Shown here piece by piece: positions 52,729 through 63,923 of a stretch of DNA of 64,000 bases. The stretch is from contig NW_001798995.1 in assembly GCF_000165425.1 (NCBI RefSeq), forward strand, positions 163,108 to 227,107. The letters run 5' to 3'. Position 1 is the stretch's first letter. Every line of letters begins with the position of its first letter. A program made the translations under genes and the position numbers. Source of the DNA: Paramecium tetraurelia (lineage: Eukaryota; Ciliophora; Oligohymenophorea; Peniculida; Parameciidae). The notes beneath the pieces are model-generated. The model had not been told where the DNA came from and ran no database searches. It worked only from the letters and a program-made list of their open reading frames with translations.

Positions 52729-53072
52729 TCAATTTTCAATAAAATTGACAAGCTTTTTCATAGCTTTCTCTGCTGAAAATGCTCCGAAAGGACCATCTCC
52801 ACGTAATTTAGAGTGAATTAGTTCAGATTTAGAATCCTTTCTAGTCACGGTTATTTCCATTTCTCCAGTTATTTTATCTTAGGATTTGCTTGTCACTTCA
52901 GCCTGAGGATATAATGATTTAATGTATTGTTAGGCCAAGTTGTATTGAGACCAATATCCTCATCCACCACAATAGGTGATATGAACTGGATAATAAATGA
53001 ATAGGAAATACCTTTGAATTATTTATCTTTGGAAGTTTTAAGTGTTGAGATGTTCTCTGGTAATTTGATCAT
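52729..53072 (-). CDS. SELENOW: selenoprotein W with in-frame UGA (Sec)
   Basis: A thioredoxin-like (Rdx family) selenoprotein. ATG 53070-53072 (MIKLPENISTLKTS), a 26-nt intron, and TGA 52729-52731 give 106 codons. The reading frame contains one TGA at 52960-52962 within VHITYCGG-TGA-GYWSQY, exactly at the CxxU redox motif of SelW (CGAUGYKSKY in animals). Sequence on both sides of the TGA is conserved SelW: LAQQYIKSLYPQAEVT, then ITGEMEITVTRKD and ELIHSKLRGDGPFG. TGA therefore encodes selenocysteine once and stop once in the same mRNA, in a genome where TGA is the only stop. A SECIS lies just downstream. No Cys replaces the Sec. Confidence 0.9.
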
Positions 53073-53248
53073 GAAATAATAAATAATATCTTATTATAAT
53101 ATAAATTTCACTTAAAAGTGTTAAAAAATAATGGATCAATAATAATTAAAAATAGTCCAAGAAATTTGTTAATTGTTATAAAACATTTAAAATAGTATAG
53201 CTTTGCAAAAATGAAATATTTGTGATTTATATTGTAATGTGTAATGTA

Positions 53249-53721
53249 TCAAGCTACAAGTATGCATGCTCCTCCAACTGCTTTGATTCTTCTCTCTGCA
53301 GTTTTGCTAAAGAACTTAGCTTTGACAACGACTGGTTAATTTGGAAGTCTGCCTTTTCCTAGGACTTTGAAATAACCAGCCTTGGTGACATCGATAACAG
53401 CAGCTTTGTCCTTTGATTTAGCATATTTTTCTCTGGTTTCATCAGTGACAAGTGACCATAATTTGTCAATATTGACTACAGGTCTGTGGAGTGTGTTTTT
53501 TTTCAAATGGAAATGTCTCATACCGGTCTAGAGGAGGAATAGGAGGAGATGGGTACTTTTTGGAAATAACCTGGATGGTATTTATTGAAATTGATTCTAT
53601 GATGTGTTAAACCTCCTGAAACACCTCTACCACTTGGATGTTTTCTGTGTTTGCCAACTCTACCGTAACCATGGCATACATGTCCTCTCATTTTTCTACA
53701 CTTTCTCAATCTGCTGACCAT
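53249..53721 (-). CDS. RPL27A: 60S ribosomal protein L27a (uL15)
   Basis: A large-subunit ribosomal protein. ATG 53719-53721 ([18 protein letters not shown]), one 29-nt intron, TGA 53249-53251: 148 codons, the usual eukaryotic length. Hallmarks are [32 protein letters not shown], then [20 protein letters not shown] and the Gly/Ala-rich end [10 protein letters not shown]. The intron sits between GYFQK and TGMRHF and is very pyrimidine-rich (repeats of TCCTCC), unlike the AT-rich introns of the neighbours. Conservation at the junction makes this the best proof of the short-intron rule in this window. Confidence 0.97.
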
Positions 53722-53898
53722 TGTATTAAATTTTAAAAAAAAGATTTTAATATGTGATTAATACCCTGATTGAATATATAAATCGTAATAAATCGAGAGT
53801 AGTGATTACCTAGAAATGCGAATTACTGTTAATTAACTGTTGTGCCAATAAGATGAAGTTGAGAGTATAATTTAAAAGGATTAAATAAATAATTAAAA

Positions 53899-54890
53899 AT
53901 GTAAAATGATGCAATCGATTATCTGAAAATCTTCACTTCACTAACTATATTCAAAGCTTTCTGTTCTGGTGTGCATCGCTATAAAGTTAACTAGATGGCA
54001 TCATCACATTACGAAACCGTAAATAAGTGATCATGATATTATGATAGGAATCAACTTTGGCTGTTCTGATGAAAATTCAGATGTAATTCAATTTTCTACT
54101 ACTTCATTCCACATTGTTTTTTAAACAGTGGGACAATGTGTCAGAAATGGGTTAATTCAACCTCTTCCTAATGATGTCAACAAGCCTATTTGCTATGACC
54201 TTATTGCTGACAGATTATAGATGGCTTTTGAAAATATATAGATACGAAAATCATATCCTCAGAGAAGACTACCCAATATTTGAATTCTTGGGAATACAAA
54301 TCTTTATGATGTTTGGATGCGCCTTGCTCATAACAATTTAGTGGTTCACAATTCCAATTCTTTCGGATCTAATGCATCAGCTTTTATGCATTTACAAAAT
54401 ACCATAAATCATTAAATGTCACCAAAATAACTAAATGCCCAACATCACCTATTTCTGCTTTCTCGAAGACTACTGCATTTTAATTTTTTTCTCCTACTAC
54501 AGAGGTTGCCCCAGCAATATCTTTAAACTCCAAGAAAACCTGGGAATTTGCATAAGCGTAACCGTTTTCATATGCATTCAGCAGTGCATTCTACTCTATT
54601 AGTTTCACATCAAACCCTAACTCTACTACAATAAGTCTTAGGTCAAGGACTTTGCCAAATAAATAAGGGAGCAAAACATTTATTCAACCTTTGATGATTT
54701 GGTTATGAACACCAATGTTGAATGCGCAATTTGTCTTCAGGGCATCGAAATAACTAATTCTTCACAAATTTAACTTGATTCTCAGGATTCAATAGTTTTG
54801 ACTCTTTGTTCCCACAAGTTTCACGAAAGTTGTCTGATAAGTTGGCTCTAAGTCAAAAAGCAATGTCCAGTGTGCAGACACTAATTCTGA
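53899..54890 (+). CDS. multi-pass membrane RING-H2 E3 ubiquitin ligase
   Basis: ATG 53899 (MQNDAIDYLKIFTSL), a 29-nt intron at 54019-54047 and TGA 54888-54890 leave exactly 321 codons. Several hydrophobic helices come first (FNLFLMMSTSLFAMTLLL, IFMMFGCALLITIQ, NLGICISVTVFICIQQC). A C-terminal cytosolic RING-H2 follows: CAIC, then LCSHKFHESCLISWL, then CPVCRH, with all eight zinc ligands in C3H2C3 order. Membrane RING proteins of this type usually mark ER or endosomal substrates with ubiquitin. ATG 53995 is an alternative start. Confidence 0.85.
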
Positions 54891-54994
54891 TTGATTCAAT
54901 GTTGTTTTTATGTTTTACGTATTATTTATCTCTCGATTATATATGAGAACATTGATATTTACTATAATTTTATATGTAAAACATTTCATAATAT

Positions 54995-55365
54995 TCAAGC
55001 CACTGTATGAATTAGGGTCCATGTTAATAAAAATTCACCCACTGAAGCTCCCAATCCCTCTGTGTATATTTCTGTATTCTCTATTTTATCTTCATCGACC
55101 TAATCAATCATTTTGCAGATCGTACTTATTTGTATTTGAAGACATAATAGTATGAAAATCCCATCGACAAAAACAAAAATCCCAAAATTGTCAATATGCC
55201 TTGTAAATGTAAAAATCCTGCCGCTAATCCTAGAAGGACTGATACTATTTGTCTCACGAAGAAAAGTGCTGTTTTGATTTGATCAGAACTTGCTTAATCG
55301 TCTGTGGATAAAGAGAAACTCAAAAACTCACCTACAGACTGGAAACCTTCCTTTTTTAAAGGCAT
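54995..55365 (-). CDS. RAB5IF: RAB5IF/OPTI homologue
   Basis: ATG 55363-55365 (MPLKKEGFQSVGEFLS), a 26-nt intron and TGA 54995-54997 leave 115 codons. It matches the Rab5-interacting family: FVRQIVSVLLGLAAGFLHLQG, then a second helix ending YYYVFKYK, then the family tail VDEDKIENTEIYTEGLGASV and a last hydrophobic stretch. In animals RAB5IF (OPTI) works with the ER multipass translocon, helping insert multi-span membrane proteins. The homology is judged by eye from residue pattern and the three-helix layout. Length is close to the family norm. Confidence 0.78.
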
Positions 55366-55399
55366 TCAATAATATAAATTTATTAAAAATAAATATAAC

Positions 55400-55811
55400 A
55401 TGGGAAAAATTATAATCGAATACCTTGAAGGCAAGAAAATTTATGCTTGCAAGAACTGCAATGTTCATCTTTCCAACCAAGACTACTTGACTTCTAAAGT
55501 AATTCCTTGAGTTAAGTTATAGCAATTCACAGGAAAGTCTGGAACCGCATTTCTCTTCGAAAAAGGGTAAGAGTTACAATAATAAAAGTGTGAACTATCT
55601 GACAGGCATACCAGAAGATAAAAGACTAAGAACTGGATTACATACCACTCAAGACATCATGTGCATCAAATGTCAAACATATCTCGGATGGAAATATGTA
55701 ATGCCATGAATTACAATATTAAAGCTTCATGCTTATGAGTAATCTGAGAAGTACAAGGAAGGCAAAATCATTTTAGAAAAACTGTTCTTGACCAAAATCA
55801 AGTGGAATTGA
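55400..55811 (+). CDS. YPEL: Yippee-family zinc-binding protein
   Basis: ATG 55400, introns of 24, 22 and 27 nt, TGA 55809-55811: exactly 113 codons. The family signature is complete: CKNCNVHLSNQDYLTSK, FTGKSGTAFLFEKGVNYL, RLRTGLHTTQDIMCIKCQ, LGWKY and EKYKEGKIILEK. Four cysteines in two CxxC pairs form the zinc site. Yippee proteins share a fold with cereblon and act near the mitotic apparatus and nucleolus in animals; the biochemical role is unclear. Strong conservation at each exon junction confirms the three introns. Confidence 0.95.
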
Positions 55812-55845
55812 TCTACTATCTTTAAATTATAAAATCATAATAAAA

Positions 55846-56215
55846 TCATTCTATTAATGAGACTCTGTCACCTAAGTTATTAAATTTATATTGGTGATAA
55901 AAGTTCAACCCTATATTCATCATATTCACACCCAAAATCTCCAAAAATGTTGTGTGTATCTACCGTAACTCCAACATGCTAGTAATTGCAATTGTTATTT
56001 ATAAAATCGAATACAGCAGAGATTATCTAAGAGAATTAGCAATCTGTCTCAAAATCTCATTCTTATATTGCCATCTGCTATCCCACTTTGGATGTTTATT
56101 CAATTTAGATGTCTGGATAATGAAGAAGACATAATTGAATCCACATGATATCCAAAAAACCGTTTTTAATAGACCAATACTCCTTTTTAAATTGCTGATA
56201 TTTCGTATCAATCAT
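55846..56215 (-). CDS. hypothetical protein, about 115 aa
   Basis: A minus-strand frame from about 56190 to TGA 55846-55848 reads RSIGLLKTVFWISCGFNYVF, KHPKWDSRWQYKNEILR and ILGVNMMNIGLNFYHQYK. One or two hydrophobic stretches are present. The likely start (MIDTKYQQFKKEY at 56215) is in a different frame, so an intron must lie near the 5' end, but I could not place it. No family recognised. It is convergent with the Yippee gene, 34 bases apart. Confidence 0.5.
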
Positions 56216-56334
56216 AATGTAAGTCTTAAGCTATAGTAAACTATTCAATTACAGCATAATTTGAAATGCCAATAAAGAAAAAGATAGAAAGGCTAAGTCA
56301 TACAGTCCTTATATTATAAATCTATCAATATAAT

Positions 56335-59300
56335 TGGAATAATTACTTTATGATAAGAAAAATACTGATTCCATTTTCTAGGAGGGAGAAATATGAAAAA
56401 CAAATGGTTTTTGAAATGCTTGAGTAATTTAGAATCTTGATTATAATAGTGTAGAGGCAAATTAAAAATATTATTAACAAAAGACCAGGAAAATTGTATA
56501 TTACTAAGAAACTCTATTCATCAATAATTTAGTTGTTATTTTAGTTTTGATTATTATTAGTTTAATTAGTGTTGTTATAATCTGTGTAATAATCTTGAGT
56601 AACGCATTAATTTAAATAAAGATCTAAATCTCCCTCGCATTCTAAACAAATTTCTTTCTCTAAAAATGCACAAGCTGTACATTTTCCAATTGAGCAAGGA
56701 TAGCATTAGCCATTTAATGCATAATAATTGACTGGACATTCATCTACACAAGTAGAATTATACAGATATCCAACTAAACAGATTGAACATTTATCATAAC
56801 TTTCACATTCGGCACAATCATTTGAACAAGATAATGAGATAGATTACTTAAAATATCCTTATTATTGGATGTCTCCTTTATAATACGTAGTAAGTTTATA
56901 TGTGAATAAATAGACATATTGATTTGGAATAGTAAAAAATCTGAATGGAATTTCTAACAAACCATTTCCTTCCATATTGATATAGACAATTTAATTCTAT
57001 TCTTGTTTACAGCCATCACAATATATTATAATATTTCCCTCATATTTTATTACATCCACCTAAAACTACAAGGCAATTCGTAATAATGCTTCTTTCATTT
57101 ATATAAATTTGTTATCCATAAGTTGTATATTGGATAACTAAATTTTTTCATATTCCCAATCTTGGAACTTAGAATTGAAAATGGCTATTTAATCTCCATT
57201 CTTATCAACTAGAATAAATTACCATTCGAGTAATTAAGGTTTAGATGGATTTAATGGTTATGAAATAAGGAGACGTAAAACTTAATGTTTTTTCATTAGA
57301 GGCAAATCATTTATTTCAGTATTGCAATCAAAGTTATTCTGTTAAAAATTCAAGAATTTACATTAAAGCTTTTACTTTATGATCAAATTAGTAGGATAAT
57401 GAATTTTCAATTTATCTTATTCATTAATGTCGCAGGGTAATTCGATGCTAAATTACCATTGATTTAATGCATTTAATTCTCTTGTGGTGATTTATGGAAC
57501 AATTTGAAATTGATTTGGCTTAAAAACTAATTAATATTCGATTTAACTTTGTTAACATTCCTTTGCATATGTTGAAATTAATAATTTTGACTCCTTTGCT
57601 AATCTAGGTGTTTCTATATTAAAAATAACATCCTTATTTTTTGATAATTCTATCACTGAAAAATTTATCCTTTTGCAATTTTGGCATTTAATTTCATTTA
57701 TGTTTATTGTATCATCAAAACGAAGTTAAACTATATATTAACTCTCTAAAGACACAGATAAGCTAGTCTTATCTACACTTAATAAACTGCTTAAGGATAT
57801 TTATAGATTCTTGATTAATTAATTAGGTTTCTGAATTAGAACAACATCTGATAATAGTTACTCTCTAAATTGATCATTTTAATAAGCCTGTGATTCAAAT
57901 CTACTAGTTTAACATATTGTTGATGGATTTTTAATCCAATAGGTAAAACTAAATGATGATCCACTTACTATTTAACTTTCCCATTAAACCAAATTCAATT
58001 CTTTGGGGAATTGGATATATATCACTCCATTTACGATAGGGTTTTACAATTCAATGTTTATATACAGATTTGTTTCTTCATCTACTACTTCAGTATCTCT
58101 ACTAACAATAAAACTCTTATATCTATTTGGCTCAATAGAATAAATAAGATCTCCAAATAAACTTGCACTTATTTTGTTAATTAAAAATGAGAATTTTATG
58201 TCTTGCTTATACTCTAAATTCTAAAATTAGAATTCAACCTTTAATCTAAACTGTTCTAACAATTAATCATTAAATCCAATTATAGAAATAACCTTGTCAT
58301 TCTAAACAAATGATTTTTCAATATCATTTATGATTAATTTATCAATCACCAATAATATTGATAATGTAAATTACATATCTGAATTAGCAAGTATATATTT
58401 CTAAGAGTCCAGTAGTATTTATAAGGTTGTATATTATGTCGCATAACTATTAGAGCTCACTAAAATTAAAATGAAGGATACCTTTCACTATTCTTTCTAT
58501 TTCAGATGGAGCATATGCCCCAAAATTGAATTAACCTTCAGATAATTTATTGCCGCTGTTAAAAATCTTAATAGTTGCTGTGTATACCTCTAAATTAGAA
58601 GGATATGTAAAGTTATTAATAATAAAGGAGTGCTGACTTTCATTATAAAGGAACTCCACATTTCGATTGAATACATAAATACTATTTTCTTTTGATTGGC
58701 AATCCTGTCCATTTGATAGGCCTGTGAAATTAGTGCAAGATATAAAATGACTAGTGAATACTGGGAATTCTAATTAAAATTATAAATCCTGAAACATTAT
58801 AGGCTTATGTTCAATTTAATAAAAGTCGTATTAAAATGAAAATTAAAGATTAGACCGTTCAAATGTAATCCCATTTCCGTCAGCCTAACATTTCAATTGA
58901 TCATCTTTAATTTCCAAGACCAAAAACATATTTATTGTTTTTGTTCCATTTATAATTGTAATCTTGATGATTTTTTCTCCAGGAGTTGGAGGATTTTTTA
59001 TTTTATTAAAGAATGCCATGAAAAAGTAAATTTATCGATCTTCACTAGTATATATTACTTTAGGAGGTTAAATTTGGAGTGGATATTAACAGTCAACGCT
59101 GAAACCTGAATCGCTCATGTCAAATTCACTTAATGTTATTGCTATCAACTTTGTAATCTTCTTTAGGTATGCACCTTGAAAAGCAATTTTCAAATCAATT
59201 TGATTGTAGGAATTAACATTTTCATAATTATAGGTGAGAGTAACATCAATATCTGTCTCACTTTTGACCACTTCAAATGAAGCTACTTATAGGATTAGAA

Positions 59301-59338
59301 TTGGCAGTAGTGTTAGTTTTAATAGCATTTTCAATATT
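56335..59338 (-). CDS. cysteine-rich type I surface protein, about 960 aa
   Basis: ATG 59336-59338 starts a signal peptide (MLLKLTLLPILILQVASFEVV). A long extracellular region of beta character follows, with scattered NxT/NxS sites. Near the C-terminus is a furin-like cysteine-rich block with repeats of CxxC spacing (SCSNDCAECESYDKCSICL, CVDECPVNYYALNGQCYPC, CTACAFLEKEICLECEGD). Then come an Asn-rich spacer, one membrane helix (LLLIIFLICLYTIIII) and a short tail to TGA 56335-56337. At least one intron is needed near 58490. The layout resembles the large ciliate families of surface proteins with Cys-rich stalks. Ligand and role are unknown. Confidence 0.75.
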
Positions 59339-59619
59339 AAGAATATGATTATAAATGAATTCAATCATTTATTTGAACTCTTTGTTTATTGGAGATTTCC
59401 ACTAAAAGTTTACTTTTTTCACTAAAATAATATTATATATTTTAATATATAATTCATATACAAGAAGGAGTTAGTTTGAAATTCTATATTGAATTATGTT
59501 TTTTATTGATCACTCCTTTACTTTTAGTATCAATCAATCCATGGCATTAATACTCTTTGCATAAAAAAGTTAATTATGAAAAATAATATTATTATTAAAA
59601 TTATCATATAGATAGTAAT
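59339..59619. other. divergent intergenic region
   Basis: About 280 bases between the starts of the surface-protein gene and the SDHAF1-like gene, so it should carry both promoters. AT-rich; no motif can be picked out. Confidence 0.45.
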
Positions 59620-59904
59620 ATGCAATCCAAATTTCAGAAAGAAATTTTGCAATTTTATCGATCAATGCTTAAGTGGGCCAATCTGAAACCAGAGCCAGCA
59701 AGATCAACTATTAAACTTTATGTTTAGAATGAATATCGAAAGAATTAAAATATTCCAAAAAAGAAGTTAGATAGGGTATTTTGTGGATTAATATATCTAG
59801 ATTGAATTTCTCTTTAGATAAGGAAAGAATAAGTACGAAATATGGAAGGTATAGAATTTTCATATATTAAGGATGCAAAAATTGACTAAATATAAATTAA
59901 ATGA
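59620..59904 (+). CDS. SDHAF1: LYR-family succinate dehydrogenase assembly factor 1-like protein
   Basis: ATG 59620 (MQSKFQKEILQFYR), introns of 25 and 23 nt, TGA 59902-59904: exactly 79 codons. It follows SDHAF1: QKEILQFYRSML (the LYR motif as FYR), a KPEPARS turn, VQNEYRKNQNIPKKKLDR, then IEFLFRQGKNKYEIWK. SDHAF1 brings Fe-S clusters to the SdhB subunit in the mitochondrial matrix. At 78 residues it is a little shorter than the human protein. Other small LYRM proteins are the main alternative, but the IEFLFRQG block points to SDHAF1. Its stop is 25 bases from the convergent gene's stop. Confidence 0.8.
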
Positions 59905-59929
59905 TTTATAGTAAAAATTTATTAAACTT

Positions 59930-60465
59930 TCAAGGTTTGCCTTTTTTTATTTTTTCTAAGAATTAACAAGGCTTTTCACATTCTGTATGTGTACAATGAT
60001 GGCGTTTTACAAGTTACTTACAACATTTGCATTCCTTTTCCTTAGACTCTCTCCTTTTCCTCAATTTTCCATTCTAAGAATCTGATTAACTATCCAAGAC
60101 AAAGTCATCTTCCTTAGACATTAAGTCATCTAAGTTGACTTAAACAGGCAAATCAGCTATAAAATAGAATTATGTTAAAGTGATACGTGAATTCTTGACT
60201 TTGATAACATCCAAAAGTTTTGAAATTTAATCATTTGGTAATCTTTCAAAGATTTTGATCAAATCATCACTCATTTTTCTTGATATTTTAATTTATCCTC
60301 TTTCATCATTTAACTTAACCTTCTTTTCTATTGAGTCATTTTCACTTTAACTACTATTTTCTTGTATCTTATGATCCTGCTTCCTTAATTTAAAACTACC
60401 CCTTACTTATTATCCAATCCAGAAGACTTAGAATGACACTCAGAGGATTCAGAATTCTAAAACAT
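59930..60465 (-). CDS. NET-like (extra-terminal) domain protein, 160 aa
   Basis: ATG 60463-60465 (MFQNSESSECHSKSSG), introns of 23 and 30 nt, TGA 59930-59932: exactly 161 codons. The centre, DDLIKIFERLPNDQISKLL, then DVIKVKNSP and VNLDDL, follows the pattern of the NET domain of BET proteins (KLP...L..VI.I......D...L), a protein-protein interaction module of chromatin factors. No bromodomain is present. After it comes a basic run (KLRKRRESKEKE) and a Cys/His cluster (CKCCKQLVKRHHCTHTEC) that could bind zinc. The NET match is by eye. Confidence 0.6.
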
Positions 60466-61088
60466 ATATTTTCTAATATAATATAATATTAATAAATAAT
60501 TCATTTTTCTTTGCTTTATTGCTTTTATATCGAATTTATATAAAACTAATTCTAATCTCATAATATTTATGAATCCCATTCTAGACTGAACTTCTAATAG
60601 TTTATTTGAGTATTGTTAATAACCCTTAGGGATTGATTTAGTAATGAAGATTTTAAATGAGTCAATATCTAGCATAAGACTGATCAGCAAGTAAAGAACA
60701 AAATAATATATTCAGTTCTGAAATTTCAGAATAAACTATTTGATTTGATTTAGATTTTTAAATTGTAAAGCGAATAGTAAATGAAGTCTTAAAATATAAA
60801 ATTATCCTAATACTTAATCATATCAAATGAGAAAATAAGAATATTCCTTTTACTTTGACTGATTATAGAATTTGCTCAGTATATTCAATATTAAAAATAA
60901 CATTTGATTATATGAATCAGAGTGTTTCTTTGTTTCTACCTTTAATGGTTTCTCAATTTCAGATTAAAGAGCGGTAAAATTGAAATAATAAATAAGATAA
61001 TTAAAAATCCATTTTCACTTTATTTATCACTTTTATATATAAGTGTTTAGTTTTTAACGATAATAATAATTTATTTAATATTAACAGA
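60466..61088. other. divergent intergenic region
   Basis: About 620 bases between the starts of the NET-like gene and the cyclin gene. Only short frames are seen. It should hold both promoters. Confidence 0.45.
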
Positions 61089-62110
61089 ATGATCATCGAA
61101 AATCAAAGATGTTTTGGGAAGGAAATAGCAAATTCAACTTTGCATCAATCCAAGGAGATAGGCATAATCGTGGAAAAACATAAAAAACCTTTCTCCATAA
61201 TACCAAAAGTTTTTGCAATGAGTTTGGATGATAAAGAAAATAAACTGTTTAGAAGAGAATCAGAAAAATTCTAAATTGAGATAGAAACCGAAAAGAGCAA
61301 GGATGTTAAAAATCCTTAAAATGTTGAGTTATATTCCAATGAGATCTTACAACACCTACTGATTGAGGAGGTAATATTTTTAGACTATTTAAGAATAAAT
61401 ATACAATTAACTAGTACATGACACCTGAGTAACAGCCTGATATCAACATAAAAATGAGAGCTATTCTTGTGGATTGGTTAATTGATGTTCATGCCAAATT
61501 CAAGTTGAAGGATGAAACACTCTACATTACAATCTCTTTGATTGATCGATACTTGGCTCTGGCTCAAGTCACAAGAATGAGATTACAGTTAGTAGGTGTG
61601 GCTGCCCTGTTTATAGCTTGTAAGTACGAAGAAATCTACCCTCCTGCTTTGAAGGATTTCGTTTACATAACAGATAATGCGTATGTGAAAAGTGACGTTT
61701 TGGAAATGGAAGGTTTAATGTTATAAGCCTTAAATTTCAATATATGCAATCCCACTGCTTATTAATTCTTACAAAAATACTCAACCAATTTAGATCCGAA
61801 GGATAAGGCGTTAGCTTAATATATACTGGAATTGGCTTTAGTTGAATATAAATTTATTATATATAAGCCTTCTTAAATTGTCCAATCTGTTATATTTTTA
61901 GTTAATAAGATTAGGTAATACTTTTATATTAATCATAGAACACCCACTTATAAAACATCGAACGAGAATCAATTAAAGCCTTGTGCTAAAGAATTATGCA
62001 CATTACTTTAAACAGCAGATCTAAGTTCCCTATAAGCAGTAAGGAAGAAATTCAATGCTTCTAAATTTTTTGAAGTTTCGAGAATTAAAGTAGAAAAAAC
62101 AAACAAATGA
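61089..62110 (+). CDS. B-type mitotic cyclin
   Basis: A regulatory subunit of CDK1-type kinases. ATG 61089, introns of 23 and 24 nt, TGA 62108-62110: exactly 325 codons. The cyclin box opens with the B-type signature MRAILVDWLIDVH, then ETLYITISLIDRYLA, LQLVGVAALFIACKYEEI and YVKSDVLEMEGLMLQALNF. The second fold continues PTAYQFLQKYST and DKALAQYILELALVEYKF. The N-terminal 100 residues are basic and lack an obvious RxxL destruction box, so how it is degraded is unclear. Family membership is firm. Confidence 0.94.
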
Positions 62111-62698
62111 TTGTAGTTTTAAATGTCTTGTTTCTTTGACTTTCACTCAAATTTTCAATTTTAGTTTTACAATAATTATAAACAATTATCATAACTTTCT
62201 AAAATCAAACAAATGAGAAGAAATCTAATGAAAGTAACAAGTATGTTGGAGTTAGGGATTTGTATTATCTTTATAAAATGAAATTAAGAAGAATAATCAT
62301 TAAAGATATATTAAAATGTAATTTTTTAGATTAGTTTATTATATGTTTATTTTATCAGAATTTCAATTGTAATTATAATTTATCATTTTTTATAAATCTA
62401 TATTTAGAGTGATTCCGCAAATAATTAACAGATTCGTTTAAATTTAAGTATTCAAATAAATAATTAACTTCTAAACATTTCTCAAAATTACACTCTCTTT
62501 TATATATATCTAATAAAGAATCTTCTATAGATTTTATTTGAAAATGCTTCAGTTATTAATTAAATTAATCAATTTTAAGGCATATTATTGTTATTTATAC
62601 AAAAAGCAACATTTATTTAGTTAATTAACAGTGGCAATCTAAATATGGTTATGTGATTAAACAAATAATATTGAATATATTTAATAAAAAGATGAATC
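62111..62698. other. intergenic region, convergent 3' flanks
   Basis: About 590 bases between the stops of the cyclin and trichocyst genes. Very AT-rich. No frame, RNA gene or repeat is evident. Confidence 0.5.
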
Positions 62699-63781
62699 TC
62701 ATCTTCCTGACCATGATGCAACTTATTTCTTGAATATGATGATGACTTATTCAATGATAGCATTTTCTTCGTCTCTCTTGGCCTTGGCTTCAGCATAGTC
62801 TGCTCTCTTGTTTTCTAAATCGGATTAAGCTTAATCTAAAGCGTCTTATGACTCTTAGAGAATAATCTTTGATTTGGCTTATTAGGCTAAGGCAGCTTGA
62901 ATTTACTAAGGAAATAGAGATGATAATAGTTACAGTTGCCAATCTGTCTGCATAAACTTATTTTCTTTCGTATTCAACTTTGAGGTTTGCAACTTCAGCT
63001 TCGCTCAATGATACCCATCCTGCTAATTCCCATGAGGCATTAATTTCATTGACTTCAAGAGCTTCAAGTGAGGCTTAAAGATTGGCTTCAAGTGATTCCA
63101 ATACTGACAACACTTTCTCTGCTAATGTGGCTCCTCTGCTTACAGAACCGTCTTCTTATTTGTTGGCCAATTGGAGGAATGACTTTAATTCTTATTCTTA
63201 GAATGTGCTACTGTATTGCTTCAACTTGTCAGCAACACTGTGAACTTAGACTAATTCAAAGGAGTCTCCATTGATAATATATCCTGCGACATCTTATTTG
63301 AGGACTCTGACTACTTCGAGTGCTTCTCTGTTTTATTTGATTGATCTAACAAACAATTGATTGCTGAGACACTATTCATCAAGAAGGACTTAAATCTCTC
63401 TAGCGATTTCATCTTATCTTTGTTCATTCCAAGCGAGGTAATTTTTGGTGTCGTGGAGTTCTTATTCAAATTGTGCTCTGTTCTCAATTGATTATTAAAA
63501 CAATTTTTGGTTGAGATTCTTGATTTTTGTGAATTGTTCAATTGTTCTAAAATTAATCAATAAAATTACTATGCTCCAACCCATTCGTCTGTTTCATTCT
63601 TTTAATCAGCTGCGAATTAGGCATCCTTGTTTGATTAAATCAAATCATTGAGTAATCCAAACACTGTATCAATAGCATCACTTGCCTTTGTTCCAGTCTA
63701 AAGGAGGGCAAGGATTTGATCCTTAGTTGATGTTGCTGATGCGAATGTGACCAACAATACAAGGGCGATTGCCAATTTCAT
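62699..63781 (-). CDS. trichocyst matrix protein (TMP)
   Basis: A precursor of the crystalline core of the trichocyst, the explosive secretory organelle of Paramecium. ATG 63779-63781, introns of 23 nt (63547-63569) and 28 nt (62906-62933), TGA 62699-62701: exactly 344 codons. It starts with a signal peptide (MKLAIALVLLVTFASATS), then a short pro-like segment, then coiled-coil runs with TMP-like spacing (DQILALLQTGTKASDAID, IAREIQVLLDEQ, SVLESLEANLQASLEALE) and a C-terminal block ending KKQVASWSGR. TMPs are cleaved into two short polypeptides during maturation. Which TMP subfamily this is cannot be told by eye. It is the strongest taxonomic marker in the window. Confidence 0.92.
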
Positions 63782-63923
63782 TATTTTATTAATATACGCA
63801 GAAAAACGGGTAATTCAATTAAATATCAATCCAAAAATATAAATAATCAGTATAAAATGAATAAAACCTCATGATTACCTAATTTACTAGACTATCCTCA
63901 CATAGTAAGCATAAGTTACTTAA

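Noticed and set aside
54241-54300. In-frame TGA in a plus-strand frame upstream of the RING domain
   Set aside because: That frame is not the coding one; the neighbouring frame is open throughout and joins the RING domain with one 29-nt intron.
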